Assembly: GCA_031841125.1 (NCBI GenBank)
Contig: CM063114.1
Location: forward strand, 3,286,001 to 3,350,000
Reading direction: 5' to 3'
DNA from: Acanthococcus lagerstroemiae
Taxonomy: Eukaryota; Arthropoda; Insecta; Hemiptera; Eriococcidae
DNA length: 64,000 bases
In this document: piece by piece, positions 21,681 through 33,717 of the stretch
Position numbering within the stretch: position 1 is the first letter of the stretch
How the letters are laid out: every line of letters begins with the position of its first letter
Made by a program: the position numbers and the translations under genes
The notes under the pieces: generated by a model
Told to the model about the DNA's origin: nothing
The model's input: the letters and a program-made list of their open reading frames with translations, nothing else
Databases searched by the model: none

Positions 21681-24600
21681 CTGTTTCAGCATTTTTGTAT
21701 TATTTACCCGATATTATTAATTTAAAGGATAGGAAAATGAAGAATACAACTGGACGTTGTCATGGTAGTGGTAGAAGTGTCTATGTGTTGTCAAACTCCC
21801 ACAATAGAGCATGATGACAAATATCTTTCTTTTCCATTCTTTAGCACACACTGTCATTCGATGTTAATGTCACCTGAATATTTCCTGTGAGTAGCCCTGT
21901 TCGGCATACCTTCGATTGCTGAACACCTTTCTGACTCTCTAACTACCAGATTTGAATTTAGAGAATAATTTGATATGCATTTGAATGGAGGGACAATCTT
22001 ATAGATGACCATGTAAAAAGTTTTCCAAAATTTTGAATGTCTCAAACTTCGTAGGAAACAAAAGCTCATTGTAAGTATGTACGTCGTAGATCACATAGAA
22101 TACCTTTTCGACAATCCTACTACCACATCCAAATTTTGAGATTAATTTTAGGCATTGGGCGGAGAAACAATCTCAGATCTAACCATATGAAGCTATCCAA
22201 AATTTCGAAGGTTATAGTACAAAATGAAAGCTTGCTGGAAGCAAATGTACGCAATAAATTTAACCACATCGGAGAGTTTCTAAGTCCTTAACAATTATAA
22301 AGGAATTTTGGAAGTTGTAAACGTCAGAGGGAGAACTTATCCCCGAAATCCCTCCTCTTAAAACCAGCTATGCGAATGAGTACTAAAGGGTCCTTAGTTG
22401 CTGGAGGATTTAACAGGGTAACGGGCGAACATTTGCTGACTAGACCTCCTGCAAAAAGGTCCTTCTAAGTCTCGCGATTACTAGGAAAACAAGAAATTGC
22501 TCAAATCCCAAGGGTCGAATTAACATTTTCCAGAGGGGAAGGGTACTACCAGAAACGTGCAATCATGTTTTGGATACAACGGGCCTTGAAAAATGTTTTT
22601 TTTTGTTTTGGTCGACTTAATTTTTTTCAGAGGACCCTGCCAGAATCTTGTGATCTTTTTCATCTTTTTCTGCACACAATAAACCCTGGGAAAATCGCTT
22701 GATCTTCTTCTTTTTTTTTGGGGTGGGGGACTTCTGATCTTTTATTTAGGGGCTTCCGCTAGGATCGCACGATTTTTCTATAACGAACCTCAGAAAAATT
22801 ATCTGACTGTTTTAGAGGGGGTTGGGAGCTATTCAGATAGGGGCGATCTTTACATTAACGTTAAAAATTGCGCGTTCCTGAGTATGTTTGCTGACTGGAC
22901 CGTTTCTCTTACGTCCATCACTGGGTTTGGTTTGATGGATCAGTCTGACAAAACTTTTAGGAAGCTTTGAAAGTTATTGATCTTATTTCTAGTAGTCGTA
23001 CATTAAATTTTGACAACATTACAATCAGTCGTAAAAAAATTTCGAGTAGTTTTAACCAGCCTCAAGCTAGCAATTTCGGAGACGTATTACAAGATTTTTG
23101 AGCAAGTCTAGAAGAGTCCAAAAAATTCTTTTTCACTTGAGCATTGAGGATTGTAGACTCGCAGCGAGTCTTAAGAGGACTATTTCCCCTCCCTCCTCGA
23201 GAGCAAAAATTATATGTATTGTAACGAACGCTAAAGATGTTTTAAAAGTTGTCACTCAGTCCTAGGATCGTAACCAGTCTTTCGTATGAGGAAAGGGCTA
23301 AACGAAATTCTGGGAGCAGCAAATTCCAGCAAGAGGAGGGGTAAGAACGGGTTGTTCAACAAAGGAAGCGGAACAACAGACTTTCATTTTCGTTGGGAGA
23401 AAGACAAATCGAGTTGTCAGGTAGTAATGCCCTCATTTGCACTTCTCTATCTCCATTTCAGTCTTACCAGATCGAAAATCAGTGAGTTGAAAAAATTCCT
23501 ACAGCACACTTCGAAACCATTCTAAAATGTTCCTGGATTCGCCACTGATAAACAGCATCGATTTCAAACTAACACTTCTACCGTGGTACATTTCATGTCT
23601 TCAGGGATCGTATAGTCTTGGCAATTCAATAAAGAATACTATTTAGTATGGGTAACTGAATCTATGCAGTACAATTAGAAAAATGCTACCATGTCAAGTT
23701 TTATATTTTGATTTGAGATTTATCATTCACTTCGTGACCTATTTTTGCCAGACATATTCTGCGATTGGAATAGTCGATATCAACTCTTTCTTCCAGACTT
23801 CTTTATTGTTTCTTTCTTACATTTTTCCACTTCTGTCTGAAGACTGTCGTGATCAGATACGTACTGATGAGGGGAGGGGTCTTCTCTCCAAATGTATTTT
23901 AGTGTTATCAAATTTAGTAAAATTGATTCTCAGTTAGCAAGAACGGATTGTGGGTCGGCTACTTTTTAGGAATTTTAAAAATGTTAATTTTATTTTTAAT
24001 TGTCGTTTTGAAAAATGTTCGTCCGCTGACAGAATTGGATTTTCAATAATTGGAAAACTGAATAATCTCCCCTTCCAGTAAACAAAATTACTTCGGTAGG
24101 CAGCTGGCAGTGAGGCAAGTTTTTTAAATAATTGCGGATGAAACTGAGGCATAGTATGAAGAACTTGGAAGAATGTAACCAAATTCCACAGTAATACAGG
24201 AATACCGCCGAGGGATTGTATAACTCTCACCAATCCAAGCAAACCAATCAAAATTTGAAATCGTCGATGGAATCAAGTTTGAGCTTGATATACCACCATA
24301 ATGTGCCATTGAGAAATTCCAACTCTAGAAGTTCATATCTGAACTGGAGAATTAGAAGAATTAGAATTTAAGTGGTAGCCATTTCAACTTTAGTTGATGA
24401 GAACTACACTATTTTTCAAACGGAAAAGAAAAAATAATAAGTTCTCCAAATTTTGGAACCCTTTGTTATAGTTCTTACATTTGAGAAATTATTATTATTA
24501 TTATAATTTTTTTTTCAAGTATGCTAGCTATACTGTTTATTTCTTATTTTTTAGTAATTTCAATCGCACCTAACCGACTTTATAAGGCAATACAAATTAA

Positions 24601-25351
24601 TATTAGCTGCCCTCTAACATAATGAAAACCTTAAAGAAGAGTGGGGTTTGGACCCACCCTTTCCCTTCACGTTTTTACAGTTTCAAAACACAAAAATTGT
24701 ACATATTTGCCTACCGCACGAGTTTCATAACGACTGTTCTTGTTTTGTTTTTCTTTCTTTTAAGATGGAAATTTCGCAAAACATCTAGGAATATAAAAAT
24801 TAGAACTTGCTAGTAATATTTTTTAAGCCCTTGCTTTCGTTCTTTTTCTCGTATGAAGTATTTTTGTTCTTGTATACCCCACGCCACCACTTTCAGTACT
24901 AAAATCGTGGATCTTCCAGCCCTTGAAAAATTAGAAAAACATACGAATATCGTGAACTGTGATTGGACTACGAAATCAACAGAGCAATTCTAGATTCCGA
25001 TAGTTTTATGCTTCATGCTTCTTGACAGTAGCTGAGTCAGTAGATAAGAGAGAAATATTAATTTAGAGTTTTGAACGACTGATCTGCAGATTCTTGTCTT
25101 ATTAACGTTAAAATTAAAAAAAAATACCATCTGAAGGGATCTGCCAAATTTTTAAATTACGTACTTGGATTTCCGATATTATGAAATGTTTGGAGTATTT
25201 TCAACTTTATCAAAAAACTATCCAATTTTTCTCTCTTGAGGAGACAGTGGGCGCTGTATTTAACAGTCAAGAATGGCTGATTCTTCAATACTCAGCTCCA
25301 GTAAGAATCGTTTACTCTTTCAGACTTGTTTAAACCTCTTCAAGGCTCTTC
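21681..25351. other. Gene-free stretch
   Basis: No gene can be supported. There are only short frames, AT-rich sequence, G-rich patches at 22720 and 22810, and AAATTATTATTATTATTAT-like simple sequence at about 24485. From 25300 on, the degenerate GACT repeat that leads into the duplicated block begins. Confidence 0.5.
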
Positions 25352-26872
25352 CAAACTCGTATAAGATTTGCTAAACAGTACAAAATTCGTTTACGATTCT
25401 TGTTTAAGATTTGCTTAACAGTTCAAATTCGTTCACAACTATAATTACGCCTCTTCCAGACTTGATTATAGCATTTCAATTTACGACTTAACTTCCTAGA
25501 ACTCTTTAGAACTTTTAAAGCGCATTAAGATTCCTATAGAAATTTTACGATGACTTGAAAATAACTCAGACCCATCAATACTCATTTAGAATTCTCCCAG
25601 AATCGTTGAGGACAATGCAAGGCTCTAGTTTGAGCTTCGCTGACTATTCAAAATTGATTCAATCAAGACACCCATCAAAAAATGAAAATTCTTCCACATT
25701 CGTTTAAGACGAATAGACGTTATTCAAAGCTCTATCAGACTTTTTGAAAAAATATCAAACAGGGAGCGTCACGAGGTATGGGGTGTGGGGCACCTTCACA
25801 AATCTTCGGAGTCAGAATTTTTTGGAAAATTCTACTATTTAGTCGGCAATATTGACCGTTAATCGGAAAAATAAGAAAATTGTTGAATAGTTGACCCTTT
25901 TTTCTCTTTTTTTTTCTTGTATTTTTCTGTTTGGATGAAAAATTTTTGTATCATTTAGTCTACATTTCCAACACCAGTCGGCAAAATGTGAAAATGGGTA
26001 ACCTTTCTATCCTTTTTTGTTTTACTTTCACAGAAAATTTGTGCACTCATTCGGAATTTTGACCTATTTCCAACTCCCTTCTTCTCCCCACAGCTGATAG
26101 GGCTCGTAACAACCCTCGCATCAGAACTGTTCTAAAACTGGTGTACGCGTAGGATTCTATAATTTTTTCAGACTTGAGTAGGAGTCTTCAAGACTTGAGC
26201 ACGATTCTTCAAGGCTCCTTTCACATTTTTTAAGACATGACTTTCGAGACTTTCATATTTTTTTAGAATTCATTCTAGAGACTTTTATAGAGACTCTAGA
26301 AAGCTTATTTAGTACTCGGTAAACTTTGCTATGTTTTCAGCGTTTTCAATTTCACTTTTTTTCTCTTTAAGAGAAACGATTGCCCTCGCGGCCTTCTGAA
26401 TAATTTGCAGCCGAAAATATGCATATTATTTCGCAGCGAAATTTGCTAGACAGTTGATTTTGCACCTCCTCCCTTCATTGGTAAGTTATTACAGGAGATG
26501 GATATCCGAACAATCCTTTCTCTCAGCATTCGAATTATAATCCTTCGGACAATCACGTCACGATAAAACTATTGGGAGACCGATGCTCGATAAATCTGAC
26601 AAGCAGAAAATTTCAACACGTTTCGTATACAAGTCGCCGCGGTCTGTACTCGGTGTCCTCGCAAAAAAAGACAAATCTTTTATTTATTAACACGAGGGGG
26701 AAATAGAAGCCTCATTACGAGCTATAAAGAATCGTTTTCGAACAAAAGGGGCAAAACGGGTCTCGGATGTGTGGTCGGTAATTGAGCGCAACCATTCGGT
26801 ACGCCGCATATGTTAATTCAACCCCGGCTCACTCGCAGTGCCTATAATAGCTTTTATCAACACTGCTGATCA

Positions 26873-27076
26873 ATGAACATACGACAGATTCCCTCTGCTG
26901 GCCAAATCGATCCACTCACACTGAGCTTTCCCGATCACGTTCTCAACTTAATTCAAAACGAAAACTCACGAGCGAGTTCGGCAAACGAAGCAATGCCAAA
27001 CATGGTAACCAAGGATGTACACACGGATTATTCACTCGTCACGAGTATCATTCTGCGGCGCATGAAACTTACTTAA
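26873..27076 (+). CDS. Short open frame in duplicated core, probably not a gene
   Basis: This is an ATG-to-TAA frame of 67 codons in copy A. Its codon composition is balanced. In copy B a one-base insertion right after the eighth codon (near 32485) and further indels destroy it. No family is recognised. If real, only copy A would encode it; equally the frame may be chance inside a non-coding CpG-rich element. Confidence 0.15.
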   Translation: MNIRQIPSAGQIDPLTLSFPDHVLNLIQNENSRASSANEAMPNMVTKDVHTDYSLVTSIILRRMKLT

Positions 27077-27743
27077 AAGTCTTAAAAGATTTTAGAAATA
27101 ACCTTTAAAAAGCCATTAGAGTCAATAAATTCGAATAGACTGAGTCTCAATCGTTCAAAAAATAAATCTTAGGGGTTGAAAAATAGTTTTGAAATCTCGA
27201 AAAATTCAAAAATATCTTAAAGGCTTGAATAAAATCTTGGTCAGGCTCATGCTAGTCTGACATGTACGGTTAATGTAATTGTATAATACTAATTCATCTT
27301 AGAAAAGCTACAATTCGTTTCGAAAAGTTTAAACAAATTTTAAAGGTCTTAGAGAGTCTTCAACCGGTCTGGATGAGTCTTCAAAAGTTTGAAATTAGTC
27401 CATTAGAGTCTTAAATAGGTAACGGGTACAAAAATATATTTTGCTGAGTCAATAAAAAGTACTGGAAGTATCAAAGAATCCCAAAAAAACTCCGAAATCT
27501 CAAAAGTCTCTTCAGGCCTGTGATAATCTTAAACAAGTCCGGAAGTGCTCAAAAATTTTGAAGGATTCAGAATTTTGCTTCAAAATTTTAAACAAGGTCG
27601 TGAAATCTCTCACAGAGTATCACGAAATCCGTCTAAACCGTCTAAATGAGTCCCCCAAGATGTTTGAAGTTAAGTTGAAGAGTTCAAGGAATTTTTTTTG
27701 CGCGGGGGGGGGGGTAATTTCTTTAGTAGTGTTGACCTACATT

Positions 27744-27996
27744 CATCGGCGTCGTTGGGAGATTTTTTGGGGAGGAGGGTAGAATTTGTATGTGTATTGC
27801 GAGTTAAGTGTATGCCATGGTACTACTAATGGCTGTTTCAACATAGTGCATCGCCATACGTCCACACCATCACGTAGTACTAATTCGTCTACAAATTTTT
27901 TATAACTACCAGTATGCGTATTTTCGAGCATCCCTCCCTCCAAAAAATGGGTGGGTAAGTATTACCCGCATACACCCCCCCCCAGCGACGCCCATG
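27744..27996. mobile_element. MITE-like unit, CAT(C/G)GGCGTCG ends (copy A)
   Basis: The left end CATCGGCGTCGTTGGGAG and right end CCCCAGCGACGCCCATG are inverted copies with few mismatches. They enclose about 250 bp that is G-rich at one end and C-rich at the other. No matching target duplication was seen. The same unit is present at 33339-33599 in copy B, so insertion predates the duplication. Confidence 0.6.
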
Positions 27997-28114
27997 TAGA
28001 GTCTTCAAAAAGTAACGGTCCAGAAATAAAATTCTTAGCAAGTCCAAATAAAGTTCTGAAATTCCTCAAAAAATCCTGTTTTAAAAGGCCTTGACCTGGC
28101 TTGGGATAGTCCTG

Positions 28115-28481
28115 AACTAGTCCGAACGAGAATTACAAGTCTAAAACTTGTTCTGAAAAATCATTAGCAAGCTTGGAGCAGTTTTTAACGTAGATTTAAA
28201 ATTTAGTTGAACTTATAGAAAAATCTGAAATAGAATTTAAAACTTCCGAATATTTTTCTATGAAATTTTCTACTCTATGCATGCTATCTTGGTTGGCAAG
28301 GTGAGGAGGCTTAAAGAACAAAAGGTACATAGGAAAAGGATAACCCCTACAGATAAACCCCGATGAAAGCAAAGGAAAATTACAACAGTATTCTTCCCCG
28401 GAGATGTGTTTCCAGTACCACAATTATGATGGCAACTCACAAAGTAAATAATAATTCCGGACGTAAAAAGTTGTTCACGAG
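28115..28481. other. Spacer between duplicate and LINE relic
   Basis: The first part continues the degenerate AGTC repeat. The remainder shows no gene and may be decayed LINE 5' sequence. Confidence 0.4.
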
Positions 28482-30420
28482 ACATGGAATGTAAGGACAC
28501 TGAATGAGTAAGGTAAATTAGAAACCTTAAAAAAAGAAGATGAAAACATTAAAAATTAGATATAATAGGAATTAATGAAGTGAGATGGCCAGAAGAAAAT
28601 GATTTTTGGACGGGGGCATAGAATAATTAATAAAGTAGTGAAAAAAGGGTAAGCAGGTGTAGGTATTATTATGAATAAGACTGTAAGGGATAGACTGCGA
28701 AGTTGTACCAACATAGCACGATAATATTAATGGTGAGAGTTTCAGCTACACCAGTATTTGTAGTGATAGTGCAAGTACATATGCCAACAGGAACTTATAG
28801 TGAAGAAGAAATAGAAAATATTTACGGAGAAACGGATGAAGTATTAAGCAAGATGAAAAGAAAAGAAAATTTGTGACGACGCACAGCGAAGGGAACCTCA
28901 GGGTTAAAAATGAAATTTTACAGGAGAGCAGTTTAAAGTTGAACATTATTTTGAAAAAATCGAACCAGAAACACGTAAAAAAGTCTACCAAAAAAGTAAT
29001 ATTTTTCTTTAAGCCTGTAATATTTTCTTTTTTTAAAATTTCGATACTATCTGGATTTTCAGTAATATTTTTTTCAGTGTGTATACGCATTTTGGCAAGT
29101 TTCGTAGCGCATCAAATAAACTGAAAATTGTTCGATTTGTTTGAACCTTACTCACTGTAAATGGACATATCTCCCTCAAAAATGACTGTAGAGACCTGGA
29201 CCAGTTTTATTCGATGCTACGACGTTTTTTACCCTAATTTCAAAAAAAAAAAATTGTATCGATTTTGTATTAGTATTCTGTGAGTTTTGTAGTGCATCAC
29301 ATGAATGGTTAATCAGTGAACTCAAAATTTCTCAACTTTTTTGTACCTCATCACTCACTTTAAATGGCTATATTTCCCTCAAAAATGATTCCAGAGACCT
29401 GGGATTAGTTTTACTGGATTCTACGACATTTTGTATCCCAATCCCAAAAAAAGAAATTTTATCGATTTTTATAAGTAGGTATTTTCTAAGTTTCGTAGGG
29501 CATCAAATAAATGGTTAATCAGTCAACTCAAAATTTTTCAATTTTTTTGTACCTCACTCACTTTAAACGGCTCTATCGCCCTCAAAATTGACTGGAATCG
29601 GTTTTACTCGATTCTCGAATGTTTTCCATCCCAATTAAAAAAAAAAAAAAAAAACCTTTGAATTTTTACCTTTAAGTCCCTTTTTCTATGCGCCGTCACA
29701 TTCAATTATAATGCAGATTAGAATGCCAGAGTGGGAGGAAGAGAAGAAGAGGAGGTATGCGGAGGGCGTGGTTTAAGAGAGCGAAGTGAGAGGGTCGAAG
29801 CTTACAGAACTTTGAGAAGAATATAAATTAGTCATTGGAAACACTCTTTTTGAAAATCATGAGAGAAAAAAATACACTTAGAAAAGTCCTAAAGATCAAA
29901 GAAAATATCAATTTGATTACATTATGACCAGAAAAGAAGATAAAAAAATCAAATACTGGATTGTAAGACATACCTAGGAGCGGATGTAGATAGTGACCAC
30001 AATTTAGTAGTAATGAAATGTAAGTTTAAAAAGGATGAATAAGATGAAAATAGAATTTGGAGTTCCTGAAAGAAGTAAAGAAAAGAGAAATGAAAGAACT
30101 TCGTAAATCAAATGAGGAAAATTATATTGAAGGAGAGTGGATAGAACTGAAAAGAGCAATAAATCTGGCAGCATGGAAGAAAATAGGTACTCAAATAATA
30201 CAGAAAGGAGAAAAACATGGATGAAAAGTGAGATGCTAAAATTAATGGAGAATGAACAAGCCCACAATACAGTAAGGAGAAATATAAGGCTTTAAGAAAT
30301 CAAATAAATAGAGAATGTAAGAAGGCCAAAGAAAAATGGATTAATCAGAATTGTGAAAAAATTGAGGAGCAAAATAAAAGCAGGAAAATCAGGGCAGGCA
30401 TATAATGAAGAAAATAGTAC
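28482..30420 (+). pseudogene. LINE endonuclease relic (copy 2), split by an insertion
   Basis: Conserved AP-endonuclease blocks of a non-LTR retrotransposon can be read in order, with frameshifts and stops: TWNVRTLNE at 28482, DIIGINEVRWPEEN at 28559, GVGIIMNKTVRDRL near 28655, SATPVFVVIVQVHMPTGTYS at 28742, then after the insertion EEYKLVIGNTLFENHE near 29815, SPKDQRKYQFDYIMTRKED at 29885 and GADVDSDHNLVVMKCKFK at about 29977. A following basic stretch with RECKKAKEKW near 30310 matches the linker before the reverse transcriptase, which itself is absent. It is not functional. The same family lies at 12.3 kb. Confidence 0.85.
28872..29700. mobile_element. 829-bp insertion: 12-bp inverted ends around three tandem repeats
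   Basis: The LINE relic is interrupted here. The insert begins TGTGACGACGCA and ends TGCGCCGTCACA, 12-bp inverted repeats with one mismatch. Between them are three tandem copies of a 190-215 bp unit (anchors ACTCACTGTAAATGG at about 29150, ACTCACTTTAAATGG at 29350 and ACTCACTTTAAACGG at 29565). Each copy contains CTCCCTCAAAAATGA-like, CGAT and GGTTAATCAGT blocks. I could not define the target duplication. The transposon class is uncertain; MULE-like or satellite-carrying MITE are options. Confidence 0.72.
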
Positions 30421-30431
30421 ATCACACATCG

Positions 30432-30503
30432 AGAGTCAAAAGTGAGTGTTTAGATGCGAGTGAGCTATTCTCGAGTCATGTAAACTCACTTTTGGCTCTT
30501 GTT
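30432..30503. repeat. Inverted repeat hairpin
   Basis: AGAGTCAAAAGTGAGT and ACTCACTTTTGGCTCT form 16-bp arms with one mismatch around roughly 40 bases, just downstream of the LINE relic. It may be a MITE remnant. Confidence 0.6.
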
Positions 30504-30627
30504 TTGTAAGATATTTTTTACAATACATGATCAGAAAGGGAAAACATTAACAGCTTTATCAAAATAGCAACGTTGAAAAATTCAGCATGTGCATTTTCCC
30601 AGCTGAAAGGAAACTTACAGTTTGGAC

Positions 30628-30889
30628 CAGTGGCGTAGCCAGGATTTTCCCAAGGAGGGGATCAGCAAAATTTTGGGTGGGAGTGGGGTGGGGGGTACAC
30701 CTAACATGAACTGCATGTTTTTACATTGACGTATCAGTATGTCATGCTTTTCAACTTCAGTTATGTATCTGGATTTAAGTTTCATTTCGCGCATTCACTG
30801 TGATACTGCCAGCATATTAAAAAATTCTCATCTCAAGGGGGGGGGGGAAATTCATCCTACTAATCCCCCCCCCCCTGGCTACACCACTG
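30628..30889. mobile_element. hAT MITE, exact 8-bp duplication GTTTGGAC
   Basis: A 262-bp element begins CAGTGGCGTAGCCAGG and ends CCTGGCTACACCACTG. GTTTGGAC is repeated exactly at 30620-30627 and 30890-30897. The 8-bp duplication and terminal CAGTGGCG are typical of hAT MITEs. Near the right end, two runs of 11 G and 11 C (30837-30847 and 30865-30875) face each other. Related ends occur at 9.16-9.40 and 10.6-10.8 kb. Confidence 0.92.
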
Positions 30890-30941
30890 GTTTGGACCGC
30901 GAATAATATCAAAAAGCAAGAATGCAATGATAACGTCGTAT

Positions 30942-33717
30942 CAAACTCGTATAAGATTTGCTAAACAGTACAAAATTCGTTTACGATTCTTGTTTAAGAT
31001 TTGCTTAACGCCGTTCAAATTCGTTTACAACTATAATTACGCCTCTTCCAGACTTAATTATAGCACTTCAATTTACGACTTAACTTCCTAGAACTCTTTA
31101 GAACTCTTAAAGCGCATTAAGATTCCTATAGAAATTTTACGATGACTTGAAAATAACTCAGACCTATCAATACTCATTTAAAATTCTCCCAGAATCGTTG
31201 AGGACAATGCAAGGCTCTAGTTTGAGCTTCGCTGACTATTCAAAATTGATTCAAGACACCCATCAAGAAATGAAAATTCTTCCACATTCTTTTAAGACGA
31301 ATAGACGTTATTCAAAGCTCTATCAGACTTTTTGAAAAAATATCAAACAGGGAGCGTCACGAGGTATGGGGTGTGGGGCACCTTCACAAATCTTCGGAGT
31401 CAGAATTTTTTGGAAAATTCTACTATTTAGTCGGCAGTATTGACCGTTAATCGGAAAAATAAGAAAATTGTTGAATAGTTGACCCTTTTTTCTCTTTTTT
31501 TTTCTTGTATTTTTCTGTTTGGATGAAAAATCTTTGTATCATTTAGTCTACATTTCCAACACCAGTCGGCAAAATGTGAAAATGGGTAACCTTTCTATCC
31601 TTTTTTGTTTTACTTTCACAGAAAATTTGTGCACTCATTCGGAATTTTGACCTATTTCCAACTCCCTTCTTCTCCCCACAGCTGATAGGGCTCGTAACAA
31701 CCCTCGAATCAGAACTGTTCTAAAACTGGTGTACGCGTAGGATTCTATAATTTTTTCAGACTTGAGTAGGAGTCTTCAAGACTTGAGCACGATTCTTCAA
31801 GGCTCCTTTCACGATTTTTTAAGACGTGACTTTCGAGACTTTCATATTTTTTTAAGAATTTATTCTAGAGACTTTTATAGAGACTCTAGAAAGCTTATTT
31901 AGTACTCGGTAAACTATGCTATGTTTTCAGCGTTTTCAATTTCACTTTTTTTCTCTTTAAGAGAAACGATTGCCCTCGCGGCCTTCTGAATAATTTGCAG
32001 CCGAAAATATGCATATTATTTCGCAGCGAAATTTGCTAGACAGTTGATTTCGCACCTCCTCCCTTCATTGGTAAGTTATTACAGGAGATGGATATCCGAA
32101 CAATCCTTTCTCTCAGCATTCGAATTATAATCCTTCGGACAATCACGTCACGATAAAACTATTGGGAGACCGATGCTCGATAAATCTGACAAGCAGAAAA
32201 TTTCAACACGTTTCGTATACAAGTCGCCGCGGTCTGTACTCGGTGTCCTCGCAAAAAAAGACAAATCTTTTATTTATTAACACGAGGGGGAAATAGAAGC
32301 CTCATTACGAGCTATAAAAAATCGTTTTCGAACAAAAGGGGCAAAACGGGTCTCGGATGTGTGGTCGGTAATTGAGCGCAACCATTCGGTACGCCGCATA
32401 TGTTAATTCAACCCCGGCTCACTCGCAGTGCCTATAATAGCTTTTATCAACACTGCTGATCAATGAACATACGACAGATTCCCTCGTGCTGGCCAAATCG
32501 ATCCACTCACACTGAGCTTTCCTCGATCACGTTCTCAACTTAATTCCAAAACGAAAACTCACGAGCGAGTTCGGCAAACGAAGCAATGCCAAACATGGTA
32601 ACTCAAGAGATGTGACACACGGATTATTCACCTGTCACGGAGTATCATTCTGCGGCGCATGAAACTTACTTAAAAGTCTTAAAAGATTTTAGAAACCCTT
32701 TAAAAAGCCATAGAGAGTCATAAATTCGAATGACTGAGTCTCAATCGTTCAAAAAATAAATCTTAGCGGGTTAAAAAATAGTTTTGAAAATCTCGAAAAA
32801 TTCAAAAATATCTTAAAGGCTTGAAATAAAATCTTGGTCAGGCCTGGCATAGTCTGACTAGTACGGTAATGTAATTGTATTAATACATAATTCATCTTAG
32901 AAAAGCTACAACTTCGTTTCGAAAAGTTTAAACAAATTTTAAAGAGTCTTAGAGAGTCTTCAACCGGTCTGGATGAGTCTTCAAAAGTTTGAAATTAGTC
33001 CATTAGAGTCTTAAATAGGTAACGGGTACAAAAAATATTTTGCTGAGTCAATAAAAAGTACTGGAAGTATCAAAGAATCCCAAAAAAAATTCCGAAATCT
33101 CAAAAGTCTCAATCAGGCCTGTGATAATCTTAAACAAGTCCGGAAGAGTCTCAAAAAATCTTGAAGGATTCAGAATTTTGCTTCAAAAATTTTAAACAAG
33201 GTCGTAAAGAGTCTCACAGAGTACACAAAATCCGTCTAAATGAGTCCCCCAAAAGTTTGAAGTTAAGTTGAAGAGTTCCAAGGAATTTTTTTTTGTGCGG
33301 GGGGGGGGGTAATTTCTTTAGTAGTGTTGACCTACATTCATCGGCGTCGTTGGGAGATTTTTTTGGGGGGAGGAGCGTAGAATGTTGTATGTGTATTGCG
33401 AGTTAAGTGTATGCCATGGTACTACTAATGGCTGTTATCACATAGTGCATCGCCATACGTCCCACCACATCATCACGTAGTACTAATTCGTCTATAAATT
33501 TTTTATAACTACCAGTATGGGTATTTTCGAGCATCCCTCCCTCCAAAAAATGGGTGGGTAAGTATTACCCGCATACACCCCCCCCCAGCGACGCCCATGT
33601 AGAGTCCTCAAAAAGTAACGGTCCAGAAATAAAATTCTTAGCAAGTCCAAATAAAGTTCCGAAATTCCTCAAAAAATCCTGTTTTAAAAGGCCTTGACCT
33701 GGCTTGGGATAGTCCTG
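30942..33717 (+). repeat. 2.8-kb direct duplication, copy B
   Basis: This is the partner of 25352-28114, about 5.59 kb downstream in the same orientation, ending with the shared phrase TTGGGATAGTCCTG. It carries its own copy of the CpG-richer core and of the nested MITE (33339-33599). The region 32480-33240 shows frequent small indels relative to copy A, whereas the rest is nearly identical. Confidence 0.92.

Larger units (their letters stand above)
25352..28114 (+). repeat. 2.8-kb direct duplication, copy A
   Basis: This 2763-bp block recurs in the same orientation at 30942-33717. The first half (to about 26880) is nearly identical between copies, with a handful of substitutions and one or two small indels. 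From about 26880 to 27650 the copies differ by many one-base insertions and deletions. The block contains degenerate GACT repeats on both sides of a CpG-richer core (26340-27070), a short ATG-started frame of 67 codons (26873-27076), and a nested MITE-like unit (27744-27996). It could be a recent segmental duplication or an assembly duplicate. Confidence 0.92.

Noticed and set aside
19612..23547. A 3.9-kb hAT element bounded by CAGTGGCGGATCCAG and CTGGATTCGCCACTG
   Set aside because: The ends match as inverted repeats but the flanking 8-mers (CTAGTCAC and ATAAACAG) do not. They are more likely two separate element fragments.
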